A stretch of DNA of 64,000 nt, from positions 8,700-72,699 of the forward strand of contig JBJEHD010000023.1 in assembly GCA_051875715.1 (NCBI GenBank), in the 5' to 3' direction. Each line of letters begins with the position of its first letter. The stretch's first letter is position 1. The DNA comes from DYCT01 sp051875715 (GTDB lineage Bacteria; Bacteroidota; Bacteroidia; Bacteroidales; Bacteroidaceae). Positions 26,234 to 34,131 of this stretch are shown here, in pieces. Both the position numbers and the translations under genes were made by a program. The notes beneath the pieces are model-generated. The model did no database searches. It had not been told where the DNA came from and saw only the letters and a list, made by a program, of their open reading frames with translations.

Positions 26234-26264
26234 TTGGCTGTTTGCCCGCCTTGCGCTATCTTCG
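26234..26264 (+). promoter_or_regulatory. predicted rnpB promoter
   Basis: TTGG at 26234-26237 is followed after 19 bases by TATCTTCG at 26257-26264, one mismatch from the -7 consensus and about nine bases before the mature 5' end of RNase P RNA. Confidence 0.45.
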
Positions 26265-26272
26265 CGCCACAA

Positions 26273-26673
26273 TAAGCAGTAGGCCGGCTTGCCGCTGCCC
26301 GGATTCGTATGGGTCGGGGGCAGAGGAAAGTCCGGGCAACACAGAGCGTCCTGCTTCCTAAGGGAAGGTGTCCGCGAGGGCAGAGCAGCGCAGAAGAGAA
26401 TAACCGCCCACCGCCGCTTCGGTGTGCAGGGGCAAGGGTGAGAAGGCGGGGTAAGAGCCCACCGGCCGGGATGGCGACATACCGGGCCGTGCGCCTCAGG
26501 AGTTGCAAGGTCGCGTATACCGACGTTACGAGGGTTGCTCGCCCCATGTCGGAGGGTAGACCGCTAAAGCCCGGTGGCGACATCGGGACAAGATAAATGG
26601 CAAGCGCCCCTTTCGCCTGCTTTCGGGGAGGCGGAAGGTGGAGACAGAACTCGGCTTATAGGCCCACTGCTTA
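26273..26673 (+). ncRNA. rnpB: RNase P RNA, Bacteroidetes class A
   Basis: This is the catalytic RNA that matures tRNA 5' ends. Conserved blocks are present in order: GAGGAAAGTCCGGGC near 26319, AGGGAAGGTGTCCGCGAGGG near 26360, the AGGAGTTGCAAGG region and GAGGGTTGCTCGCCCCATG near 26528, and CAGAACTCGGCTTATAGGCC near 26645. The outer helix P1 is AAGCAGT at 26274 pairing with ACTGCTT at the end. A short T run follows (ATTCCTTTTT). The open frames crossing it are not genes. Confidence 0.95.
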
Positions 26674-26729
26674 TTCCTTTTTATATAGATACCGGCACTT
26701 TTCCATTACCAATTCCTCGGGGCAAGACC

Positions 26730-28046
26730 ATGAAACTGACGCGCACCTACACATTCCTCACCGATGGCATTTGGCGCATCACCGACGACGAGGTGGGGCG
26801 CGGCCGTTCGTCGGCCTATTTCGTGCTGAAGACGTTGCTCATCGCCACCCGCCGTTTCGTCCATGACCGCATTGCCAGCAAGGCATCGGCCCTTACCTAC
26901 AGCACCTTGCTGGCCATCGTGCCCATCATGGCCATCATGTTTGCCATTGCCAAGGGATTCGGTCTGGGAGGCCTTGTCGAGGCCGAGGTTCGCAAGAGTC
27001 TCAGTGGTCAGTCGGCCGCTGTCGAGGCCCTGCTTCAGATGGTCGACACCTACCTGCAGCACACGCAGGGCGCACTCTTCATCGGGGTGGGCGTCGTGTT
27101 GTTTCCCTGGACGGTGCTGGTGCTCATCTCCCACATCGAGTCCACCTTCAATCGTATTTGGGAAGTAAAGAAGGGGCGCGGCGTCTTCCGCCGTTTCACC
27201 GACTATTTCTCCATGCTCCTGCTGCTCCCCCTGCTGATGGTTGTTTCGGGCGGTCTCTCCATCTACATGAGCACCATCCTCCGCCACACGGCGGACTACG
27301 TCATCCTGGCTCCTCTTGTCAAGTTCCTGGTGCGGTTGCTGCCCTTCGTCCTGACGGGGGCCATGTTCACGGGGTTGTACGTCTTCATGCCCAACACGAA
27401 GGTGAAGTTGCGCTACGCCCTCCTGGCAGGCATCCTGGCGGGGTCGGCCTATCAGGGTTTCCAATACCTCTACATCGGTAGCCAGATCTGGGTGTCGCGC
27501 TACAATGCTATCTACGGCAGTTTCGCGGCTCTTCCGCTCTTCCTGCTGTGGGTGCAGGTGTCGTGGACCATCTGCCTTTTCGGTGCCGAACTCACTTATG
27601 CCGGGCAGAACATCCGCAACTTCAGTTTCGAGCGCGATGCGCGTCACGTCAGCCGCCGCTACCACGATTTCATCTGTCTGGCGGTCATGTCGTGCGTGAG
27701 CAAGCGTTTCGCCAGCCATGCCGCACCCTACACGGCCGAGGAACTGGCTCGCGAAAACCGCATCCCCCTCCGGCTGGTCCACCAGGTGTTGTACCAATTG
27801 CAGGAGATAGGCTTCGTCCACGAGGTGGTCTCGGGCGATGCCAAGAGCACCGACCTCCGCTACGCTCCCTCGGTGGACATCGGCACCCTCAGCCTGGGGA
27901 TGCTGATGGAGCACCTCGAGTGTCATGGTTCCGAGTCGTTCAAGGTGGACCGCGAAGGGCGTTTCGCCGGCTTGTGGCAGGCACAAAGTGCGGCACGCGA
28001 GCAGTTCTACCGGGCCGGACGCGACGTATTGCTGAAAGACCTCTAA
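26730..28046 (+). CDS. YihY/BrkB-family membrane protein
   Basis: This 438-residue inner-membrane protein has the family's six hydrophobic segments between about residues 55 and 300, with KASALTYSTLLAIVPIMAI, IESTFNRIWEVKKGR and YNAIYGSFAALPLFLLWVQV. The C-terminal 130 residues are cytoplasmic and look like a winged helix (YTAEELARENRIPLRLVHQV). YihY was once called RNase BN wrongly; the true role is unknown. The ATG at 26730 excludes the part of the longer frame that lies in rnpB. HemW follows 18 bases later, so the two are probably cotranscribed. Confidence 0.88.
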   Translation: MKLTRTYTFLTDGIWRITDDEVGRGRSSAYFVLKTLLIATRRFVHDRIASKASALTYSTLLAIVPIMAIMFAIAKGFGLGGLVEAEVRKSLSGQSAAVEALLQMVDTYLQHTQGALFIGVGVVLFPWTVLVLISHIESTFNRIWEVKKGRGVFRRFTDYFSMLLLLPLLMVVSGGLSIYMSTILRHTADYVILAPLVKFLVRLLPFVLTGAMFTGLYVFMPNTKVKLRYALLAGILAGSAYQGFQYLYIGSQIWVSRYNAIYGSFAALPLFLLWVQVSWTICLFGAELTYAGQNIRNFSFERDARHVSRRYHDFICLAVMSCVSKRFASHAAPYTAEELARENRIPLRLVHQVLYQLQEIGFVHEVVSGDAKSTDLRYAPSVDIGTLSLGMLMEHLECHGSESFKVDREGRFAGLWQAQSAAREQFYRAGRDVLLKDL

Positions 28047-28064
28047 CCTTCCGTTTTCTTCCTC

Positions 28065-29195
28065 ATGGCCGGCCTCTACCTCCACATCCCCTTCTGCCCC
28101 ACCCGCTGCATCTATTGCGATTTCTATTCCTCCACCGACCGCAGGTGGCTGACGCGCTACGTGTCCGCCCTCTGCCGCGAACTGGAGGCGCGCCGGGACT
28201 ATCTCGGCGGCGAGGCCCTGCACACGGTCTATTTTGGCGGCGGCACGCCTTCCGTGCTCCCCATCGAGGCCCTGCACACCCTCTTTGCCGCCATCGACCG
28301 CATCTACGGCCTGTCGGCTTGCGAGGAAATCACCCTCGAAGCGAACCCCGACGACCTCGACGACAACTACGTACGCGGCCTTTCCTCACTGCCTGTCGGC
28401 CGGGTCAGCCTGGGCGTACAGACCTTTTCCGACCCTCTGCTACACCTGCTTCGCCGTCGCCACACCGCCCTTCAGGCCGTCGAGGCCGTCCGTCGCCTCC
28501 GCCGGGCCGGCTTCTCCAATCTCAGCATCGACCTCATCTACGGGTTGCCAGGCCAGACCTCCGACCAATTGTCGGCTGACCTCCGGCAGGCCGTCGACCT
28601 GGGTGTGGAGCACCTTTCCGCCTACCACCTCACCTACGAGGAGGGCACGGCCCTATGGCGCATGCGCCAGAAGGGACTCGTAGCCGAAGCCGACGAGGAA
28701 ACCAGCGTCACCCTCTTCGACTGCCTTGTCGACACCCTCTCGCGTGCGGGCTACGAACACTACGAAATCTCCAATTTCTGTCTTCCCGGCCGCCATTCGC
28801 GCCACAACTCCGCCTATTGGGACGGCACTCCCTATCTGGGCTGCGGAGCCGCCGCCCATTCGTTCGACGGATGCGCCTCGCGTCAGTGGAATGTGTCGAG
28901 CGTGCAGGCCTACGTCGAAGGTTGGGAGGCCGGTGGCGCCGCATTCGAGGTCGAGACGCTCAGTCCGGCCGAACGTTACAACGACTATGTCCTCACCGCC
29001 CTGCGCACGCGCCGCGGCCTCCGCCTCGACCGTCTCGCGCAGTTCGGTCCTTCGTTCGTGCGCCATTGCCTGGCCTGTGCCGAGCCCCATGTGGCACGCG
29101 GGTTGCTTCAGGCCGAGGAAGGCCGCCTCCACCTCACCCGGGCTGGCATCTTCGTGTCCGACGGCATCATCGCCGACCTCATTTGGGCCGATTGA
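28065..29195 (+). CDS. hemW: radical SAM family heme chaperone HemW
   Basis: This 376-residue protein has the radical SAM cluster motif C11-x3-C15-x2-C18 (FCPTRCIYCDFYS), GGGTPS near residue 62, and the HemW C-terminal domain with YEISNFCLPGRHSRHNSAYW. HemW carries heme to target proteins and was long mis-annotated as coproporphyrinogen III oxidase. Two HemN-specific features, the longer N-terminus and an extra cysteine next to the motif, are absent. The cytochrome bd genes at the left edge are one possible heme-requiring system. The 3' end overlaps the convergent DUF2027 gene by 17 bases. Confidence 0.92.
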   Translation: MAGLYLHIPFCPTRCIYCDFYSSTDRRWLTRYVSALCRELEARRDYLGGEALHTVYFGGGTPSVLPIEALHTLFAAIDRIYGLSACEEITLEANPDDLDDNYVRGLSSLPVGRVSLGVQTFSDPLLHLLRRRHTALQAVEAVRRLRRAGFSNLSIDLIYGLPGQTSDQLSADLRQAVDLGVEHLSAYHLTYEEGTALWRMRQKGLVAEADEETSVTLFDCLVDTLSRAGYEHYEISNFCLPGRHSRHNSAYWDGTPYLGCGAAAHSFDGCASRQWNVSSVQAYVEGWEAGGAAFEVETLSPAERYNDYVLTALRTRRGLRLDRLAQFGPSFVRHCLACAEPHVARGLLQAEEGRLHLTRAGIFVSDGIIADLIWAD

Positions 29196-30225
29196 GCGTG
29201 TGCACCACCACCAGCGTGGCCCCGAACCCGTATTGGGCGAACGAGGCGTCCTGCCACGTACACTCCTTGTATCGTCTTTTCAGTTCGTCGGTCAGTGCCT
29301 TTCGCAATACGCCCTCCCCTTTTCCGTGGATGAACACGATGCGTGCGCCCGGCTGGCGCCGGTATTGCTCCATCGTTTCGCGGAAGCGGTCCAACTGATA
29401 GTGCAGGATGTCGGCCGGCCCCATGCCCGCCGTGGTCTCCAGCAGGGCGTCGGCGTGGAGGTCCACCTCCACCGTTTCTCCCTCATTCGGGCGGTGTGCG
29501 TCGCGGGGTTTCGGGGCGGACGTGTCGCGACGCCCCATCATGGCTTCGCGCAGCACATCCGCATCGGGAGTTGCAGTGGGTTTTGCCACCACGCCGTCGC
29601 GCACCACGGGCACCATCATGGCCAGTTGGTCGAAATAGGCGCTTGGTCCGAACGAACCACGTCGGGCAAATTTCGCCCCGTCGGTGCGCCATTCGGCCGT
29701 CATGGCCGGTTTCAGGGCGAACGAGCCTTTTTCCTTGTAGGGCATCAGCAGCAGTGCGGTGCGTGTGCGCCGGGCCGGGACTTCCAGTCCGAAATCCTCA
29801 AGGCGCACCTTCGTGCCTGCCGGGGCTGTGCCGTGCGTACAGGTGTTCCAGTCTTTGTCCGCCTCCGTCTGGTGCATGTAGGCATAGCCCAGGTCGTAGG
29901 CGCTGTCGTTGACGAGGTAGGCAGCGAAGCGCGCCGGGTTCTCCTCCTCCGCCGTGTAGGCCACCCACACGTCCATCGCCTCCGCATCGCGACCTCTCCC
30001 GATGCGCATCGTCTGTGCAGGCCTGGGCTCCTCGGCGGAGTGCGTTTTTGTTCGCGATTCTTGGGCCGGGTTCTCCGCTTCGCCCACCACTACGCATTCG
30101 CGCACCGGCATGGGGATTTCAAACCCGTCTGCATCTTCCACCATCACTACGTCCTTTCCTCGGAAGGCTGTCACGCGTCCGCCTCCCACTTCGCTCAAAA
30201 AGCGTACTTTGTCTCCTATCTTCAT
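29179..30225 (-). CDS. DUF2027 protein with C-terminal Smr domain
   Basis: This 348-residue cytoplasmic protein starts MKIGDKVRFLSEVGGGRVTA, an SH3-like segment typical of the DUF2027 N-terminus. A central immunoglobulin-like region (about residues 110-235) follows, and then an Smr domain with EVDLHADALLE near residue 265 and IVFIHGKGEGVLRKAL near 310. Smr domains are nucleases or nucleic-acid binders related to MutS2, so a role in DNA or RNA processing is likely but unproven. The start at 30225 was preferred to an upstream ATG because it sits just after a -7 element and matches the family. Confidence 0.85.
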   Translation of the reverse strand: MKIGDKVRFLSEVGGGRVTAFRGKDVVMVEDADGFEIPMPVRECVVVGEAENPAQESRTKTHSAEEPRPAQTMRIGRGRDAEAMDVWVAYTAEEENPARFAAYLVNDSAYDLGYAYMHQTEADKDWNTCTHGTAPAGTKVRLEDFGLEVPARRTRTALLLMPYKEKGSFALKPAMTAEWRTDGAKFARRGSFGPSAYFDQLAMMVPVVRDGVVAKPTATPDADVLREAMMGRRDTSAPKPRDAHRPNEGETVEVDLHADALLETTAGMGPADILHYQLDRFRETMEQYRRQPGARIVFIHGKGEGVLRKALTDELKRRYKECTWQDASFAQYGFGATLVVVHTLNRPK

Positions 30226-30248
30226 TGTCTTTTCGTTTTTTGGTGGTG

Positions 30249-30256
30249 CAAAGGTA
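30249..30256 (-). promoter_or_regulatory. predicted -7 element of the DUF2027/Smr gene
   Basis: Minus-strand TACCTTTG is a full -7 match 23 bases before the start codon. The -33 position falls inside the 30-base palindrome at 30272-30301. Confidence 0.45.
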
Positions 30257-30271
30257 GTGCAAGCCGAAAGC

Positions 30272-30301
30272 AAAAGAAAATAAGCGCGCTTATTTTCTTT
30301 T
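30272..30301. other. perfect 30-base palindrome
   Basis: AAAAGAAAATAAGCG is followed directly by its exact reverse complement CGCTTATTTTCTTTT. It overlaps the -33 position of the Smr-gene promoter, so it could be an operator. It also has the AT-flanked GC core of a bidirectional terminator for the minus-strand gene that ends at 30490. Confidence 0.7.
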
Positions 30302-30489
30302 TGCTGAGGCGCAGCCTATCTTATGAATATCTCTCCTCCCTGCAAGGATACAACCTTCTCATGAGATATAGAAGACGATGCAGCAGTGGTACTGGCGTGT
30401 GACTGGGTGGGAGACTATCCGCCCTCTTTCGGGCAAGTAGGCGACACCTCCCGAGACATCGTCCAACAGTGGAATTCGACGGCAGCCTG

Positions 30490-31722
30490 CTAAAACGGAA
30501 GGTCGCTGACATCCTGCTCACTCACAGGCATCAAGCCCAATCGTTCCGCCAGGTCGCCGAGATTCGGATTCATATCCAGCATACGGGCATAGGCCTCCCT
30601 GTCTGCATACGCCACACCCTCGTCCGGCATGGAAGACACCGACGCGGCATAGGGCGAGAATTCATCCTCACGCCCTGCGTAGCCCAGATGCAGTCGCGGC
30701 AACGTCCAGGGTCGGCCGGGCGAATCGAAGAAAGAATAGCAGTCGGTGTTCGGATGTAGCAGATAGGCCAGGTCGGTGGGAAAACTGGAGGCAATGATGC
30801 GTCGCAAGTCGCCATTCGGCTCCGGTCCGTCCTCCTGCGCTTCGGAGAACTCGCCATAGCACTGCCGGAAGATGTCCTCGTCCCACCGAAGGAAATCGGC
30901 GACCACCTGTTTGTGGTTCATGCGCAACAGATAGTACAAGGCCGTGTCCATGCCCCAGGCGTTCACCACCCGGATGCATTCGTTCGAAGCCCTGTAGAAC
31001 ACGTTCTCCCGAATGGGGAGGTTGATGTCGTCATCATTCCTGCACACCAGCGTAGCCACCCACTGGTAGAGCAAGCGCCGCGCCTCGTCGGCCGGTATAC
31101 CCTCGCGGGTGTGGGACATGACGTGGAGGTAGGCGTTGATGTAGGTACAGCGCCTCAGTTTGTCCACATCCAGCCGAAACCAGGGCCTGCCTACAAACCT
31201 CCGGGAGAGGTAGAAGTAGTAGTCGGGGGAAGAAAGTTCGTCCATGTGTCTGCACACGACCTCTTCGGGCAAATACTGCACCACCAGCCTGCCGCACCAC
31301 GAGCCGTGGTATTTGGTCCAACAAGCCTCCACCGCTTCGGCATAGCACGGATGCCAGTTGACGGCCAACGATCGCCCGTAGCCCGCCCAATGGTCGTTCA
31401 GCCGCTTGCACACCCACTCCGTGTCGGCCCGGTTGCCTCCCAAAAGCGCCAAGCCCACCCTGCGCTGCTCCACACGCGGAAGCACGGGGAAGGCGTTCTT
31501 CAGTTTCCGTCCGGCATAGGCCACGCGCCGGCTTTTCTTGTTCACGTACCAGCCGATCAGGTCGTCCAACGTCTCGTCGTCATCGTCGGGCTGCACATAC
31601 GGGCGATAACGGAGCCATTCGTCAGTACGACTCTCCCAAGCAGCATCTCCATAAATGTGTCTCACTATCTCTTTGGGCGGAGTATCGGCATCTCGGCCGT
31701 TCATGTTTTCCGGCAAATCCAT
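30490..31722 (-). CDS. unrecognised 410-residue protein
   Basis: I recognise no family. The start at 31722 (MDLPENMNGRDAD) follows a good -7 element by 27 bases; upstream in-frame ATGs would precede that promoter. The protein has no signal peptide or membrane segment. It is rich in Trp, Tyr, Asp and Arg and looks mostly helical, with RVEQRRVGLALLGGNRADTE, SSPDYYFYLSRRFVGRPWF and NAWGMDTALYYLLRMNHKQV. It lies on the same strand as the ATPase cluster, 138 bases downstream, with its own promoter. Near-identical 17-base direct repeats flank it. It may be an independent accessory gene. Confidence 0.7.
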   Translation of the reverse strand: MDLPENMNGRDADTPPKEIVRHIYGDAAWESRTDEWLRYRPYVQPDDDDETLDDLIGWYVNKKSRRVAYAGRKLKNAFPVLPRVEQRRVGLALLGGNRADTEWVCKRLNDHWAGYGRSLAVNWHPCYAEAVEACWTKYHGSWCGRLVVQYLPEEVVCRHMDELSSPDYYFYLSRRFVGRPWFRLDVDKLRRCTYINAYLHVMSHTREGIPADEARRLLYQWVATLVCRNDDDINLPIRENVFYRASNECIRVVNAWGMDTALYYLLRMNHKQVVADFLRWDEDIFRQCYGEFSEAQEDGPEPNGDLRRIIASSFPTDLAYLLHPNTDCYSFFDSPGRPWTLPRLHLGYAGREDEFSPYAASVSSMPDEGVAYADREAYARMLDMNPNLGDLAERLGLMPVSEQDVSDLPF

Positions 31723-31749
31723 CTGGTCGTTTTTCTTTGGTCGGTGAAG

Positions 31750-31757
31750 CAAATATA
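31750..31757 (-). promoter_or_regulatory. predicted -7 element of the 410-residue protein gene
   Basis: Minus-strand TATATTTG is a full -7 match and fixes the likely start codon at 31722. No -33 is clear. Confidence 0.4.
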
Positions 31758-31860
31758 GCAATTGTTTTCCGAGGCGCAGCCTTTCTTGCCCACAAACCTC
31801 CATTCTCCCACTCAAAGATGAAGGGTTCTCTCTTTGTTGCACGTAGACGGAGGCAGCCCA

Positions 31861-32790
31861 TCATCGCCCCGACGGGGCCATGAAGGCAGTTCGATGGGCT
31901 TCGAAAAAATCGTGGTAGATGCGTACGTTCGGCAGGTCTGTCCATCGGCACGTGGCCACGGGCTCTGCATCCAGGTTGTAGATTTTTGCGCCGGGCATGG
32001 ACAAGACGAACGGGCTGTGCGAGGACAAGACGAACTGGCAGTCATACAGGCTCGTCATCCCATGGAGGAAGTGAACCAATTGCAACTGCATCTCGGCCGA
32101 CAGGGAGTTCTCCGGCTCGTCAAGCAGGTAGAGGCCTCCCGGCTGGATGGCTTCCGTGAAATAGGTGAAGCCGTTCTCGCCGTTGGAAAACGTCCGTTGT
32201 TCCATCCCGACCTTGTCGCGTACCCGGCGGGAGACCGACTTCCTCGCCATCGTCTGAAAGTCTATGTAGTCTCTGACGCTTGCCGGATCGTCCATGTTGA
32301 TGCTGCGCGGACGCTCTTTCGCCACGGAACTGCCAAAGCGGTCGACCAAATCGTCCTCGCGGAAAATGAGACTGCGTCCCAGACTGATGTGCTCGTTCCT
32401 ATGCCTTACGCCGATGATGTGGTCGAACACTTCGTCGCTGGTGATAATCCGCGAGACGGACATGAAACGGACCATCTGTTCTGAGTCCAGCAGAGGATTA
32501 CAGGTCGTCCGGCATTTCTCCAAATACGGGCCGAAGAAGTACGTCTTGTTGTAGCACGCCTGCCGTTTCAGAGCCAGTTTATCAGCAATGATATTCAGTA
32601 GCGTGGTCTTGCCCGACCCGTTTCCACCGCAAAAGATGGTGATGTCGTCGAACTCCAGACGACTCAGGTCTTTCCCGTTTGTAAAGAATCCAAACGGGAA
32701 GAACGAGTTGAAACACGTCGCACGAAAGCCTTGGATGAAGGTTTGTTCTTCGCTCCGGCTCATCAGATCAAAAGATTGCAGGTATATCAT
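31861..32790 (-). CDS. stand-alone ABC/AAA-type ATPase (AAA_21-like)
   Basis: This 309-residue soluble ATPase has Walker A GGNGSGKTT (residues 55-63), an ABC-like signature SNGEN (202-206), Walker B YLLDEPENSLS (221-231) and an H-loop histidine at 258 (SSHSPF). No transporter membrane domain, nuclease or TOPRIM domain is fused to it. Such proteins resemble the ATPase half of OLD, RecF and retron- or Septu-type ATPases, many of which act in DNA transactions or phage defence; which applies here is not decided by sequence. It starts three bases after the EVE-like gene and is surely in the same operon. Confidence 0.8.
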   Translation of the reverse strand: MIYLQSFDLMSRSEEQTFIQGFRATCFNSFFPFGFFTNGKDLSRLEFDDITIFCGGNGSGKTTLLNIIADKLALKRQACYNKTYFFGPYLEKCRTTCNPLLDSEQMVRFMSVSRIITSDEVFDHIIGVRHRNEHISLGRSLIFREDDLVDRFGSSVAKERPRSINMDDPASVRDYIDFQTMARKSVSRRVRDKVGMEQRTFSNGENGFTYFTEAIQPGGLYLLDEPENSLSAEMQLQLVHFLHGMTSLYDCQFVLSSHSPFVLSMPGAKIYNLDAEPVATCRWTDLPNVRIYHDFFEAHRTAFMAPSGR

Positions 32791-32793
32791 CTC

Positions 32794-33492
32794 CTAAAAT
32801 GCTTCGTATGTTTGATTACGGTTGACGCTCATCGTCCTGCCGTCCACCTTGTCCTTGTTCTTTCGCAGAAAATCCTCCCATATCGCTTCCAGCGTTTTTG
32901 CCTCATCCTTCGTCAGCAAGCGGCCGGAGTGTCCTCCCGTCCAATCGAAGGACGGTATGGCTTCGCTCAATTGTTCCGTTGTCAGCATCGGGGCTTCGTC
33001 CGGGTCCAACACCACGTTGGGGAGCATATCCATATAGAAAACGCGCCTCTCTCTGCCGCTCCAATCGTCGGCTTCGTATGGCTGCGAATCAAAGACTCCG
33101 CTCATGACGATGCCGGTTCTTCCCTCGCCCACTCTGACAAGGAAAAACCGGTCGCCGCATCGGGCTTTTTCGTGTTCCCACACGCTCCAGTTGAAGTAGT
33201 CCGTGAACAAGTGCGCGATACCGTGGCGGTGGTCCTCCGGCGTGAAGCTCGAGACGGCGGGGTTCCACATCAGCACGACGGTGTTCTGCTCCTCGTCATA
33301 CCCTTTTCCCGGATACAACGGTTTTTTGTGAAATGATTCCGGCATCAGATGACGGCCTTTCTCCATGATTTCGTGCAATGCCTCGACGGTCAGTTCTCCC
33401 ACGCGCTCGTACTGATATTCGTCGATGGGGCGAAACGTCTCCTTGGGCAGAATCTTCCAGGCTTCCTTGAAAGGGATAATCTTTACACTCAT
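32794..33492 (-). CDS. 232-residue protein, probable PUA/EVE-like fold
   Basis: No annotated family is certain. Residues about 60-175 have the look of a PUA/EVE-type base-reading fold: a WNP strand (TVVLMWNPAVSSF), W-x-V followed by GDRFFLVRVG, then GIVMSGVFDSQPYEADDW, and a final MLPNVVLDPDEAPMLT segment. EVE domains bind modified bases in DNA and often accompany restriction-type ATPases. I infer this fold from the motif order only. The start overlaps the HIRAN gene stop by four bases (ATGA) and the stop is three bases before the ATPase gene, so the three proteins are translationally coupled. The longer frame upstream is a shadow of the HIRAN gene. Confidence 0.6.
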   Translation of the reverse strand: MSVKIIPFKEAWKILPKETFRPIDEYQYERVGELTVEALHEIMEKGRHLMPESFHKKPLYPGKGYDEEQNTVVLMWNPAVSSFTPEDHRHGIAHLFTDYFNWSVWEHEKARCGDRFFLVRVGEGRTGIVMSGVFDSQPYEADDWSGRERRVFYMDMLPNVVLDPDEAPMLTTEQLSEAIPSFDWTGGHSGRLLTKDEAKTLEAIWEDFLRKNKDKVDGRTMSVNRNQTYEAF

Positions 33493-33863
33493 TTTGCCCT
33501 CCTTTCGTTTCGTTTGATTCGTACCGTCAGCCGGATCTGATTCTCGTAGTGCGCGTCGGCATCGACCTTCGAGATGCGGCATTCGAAGATGTCGCCCCAC
33601 CCCATCTCGAGCAACTGGGCCATCTCGCCGTTCTCGCCTTGGGGGATGTAGCCCAGCAGGTAGGTTTCTTCGCCAGATGCCGGCGTTGCGCCGGCAGGCT
33701 TGTCGTAGAGGACGGCCACCGCATGCGGGTCGAACCGGTTGTCGAGGTCGCGCTCCAGCCGGAGGAGCGTCCCCACCCGGAGGTCTTCCCACACTTCGTC
33801 TGCATCGTGATACTGCCGGCCTGCCAAATGGCATTCCTTGAAAAACAATTTTCTCGCTTTCAT
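33489..33863 (-). CDS. HIRAN-domain protein
   Basis: This 124-residue protein is essentially one HIRAN domain: FKECHLAGRQYHDA, then LRLERDLDNRFDPHAVAVLY and YLLGYIPQGENGEMAQLL. HIRAN domains bind single-stranded or 3' DNA ends, for example in HLTF-type helicases and some prokaryotic defence or repair proteins. It is the first gene of the coupled HIRAN-EVE-like-ATPase set and lies downstream of the foldback element, beyond which is the WYL regulator. Confidence 0.8.
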   Translation of the reverse strand: MKARKLFFKECHLAGRQYHDADEVWEDLRVGTLLRLERDLDNRFDPHAVAVLYDKPAGATPASGEETYLLGYIPQGENGEMAQLLEMGWGDIFECRISKVDADAHYENQIRLTVRIKRNERRAK

Positions 33864-33964
33864 GATTCTATCGGTTTAGAAGGTTTCACGTAGCAAAGAA
33901 AAACGGAGGCAGGCCCAAATCGTGGGACAACCTCCGGATATTTTCCGTTCGTCAGGCTTTTTTT

Positions 33965-34131
33965 ACCCCAAATCGGTCATTAGCGTTATGATGATAACAA
34001 CTTCTATTTTTGAGCAGATGTTTTCTCGTTTTGAGGGCGCAATGGGGCTCCATTGTAACCGAGAAACGGGAAGACAGATGCCAAAAAGAAAGTTCGTTTG
34101 CGCATAATGGCCTAATGACCGTTTTGGGTTT
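33965..34131. repeat. foldback MITE-like element, copy 2 (inverted relative to copies 1 and 3)
   Basis: This copy runs from ACCCCAAATCGGTCATTAGC to TGACCGTTTTGGGTT. It has the same internal order as copies 1 and 3 read on the opposite strand. Its right tip overlaps the stop codon of the WYL gene (TAA, read on the minus strand at 34132-34130). It separates the WYL gene from the HIRAN gene. Confidence 0.85.

Noticed and set aside
26574..26729. N-terminal extension of the YihY protein into rnpB
   Set aside because: It overlaps the 3' part of RNase P RNA and is not part of the family.
29179..29195. Overlap of hemW and the Smr gene as a possible assembly error
   Set aside because: Both proteins end normally, and short convergent 3' overlaps also occur at 8983-8988.
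33922..34107. Small open frame inside foldback copy 2, and similar frames in the other copies
   Set aside because: The frames differ between copies and mostly read the inverted repeat; no conserved start or protein family is visible.
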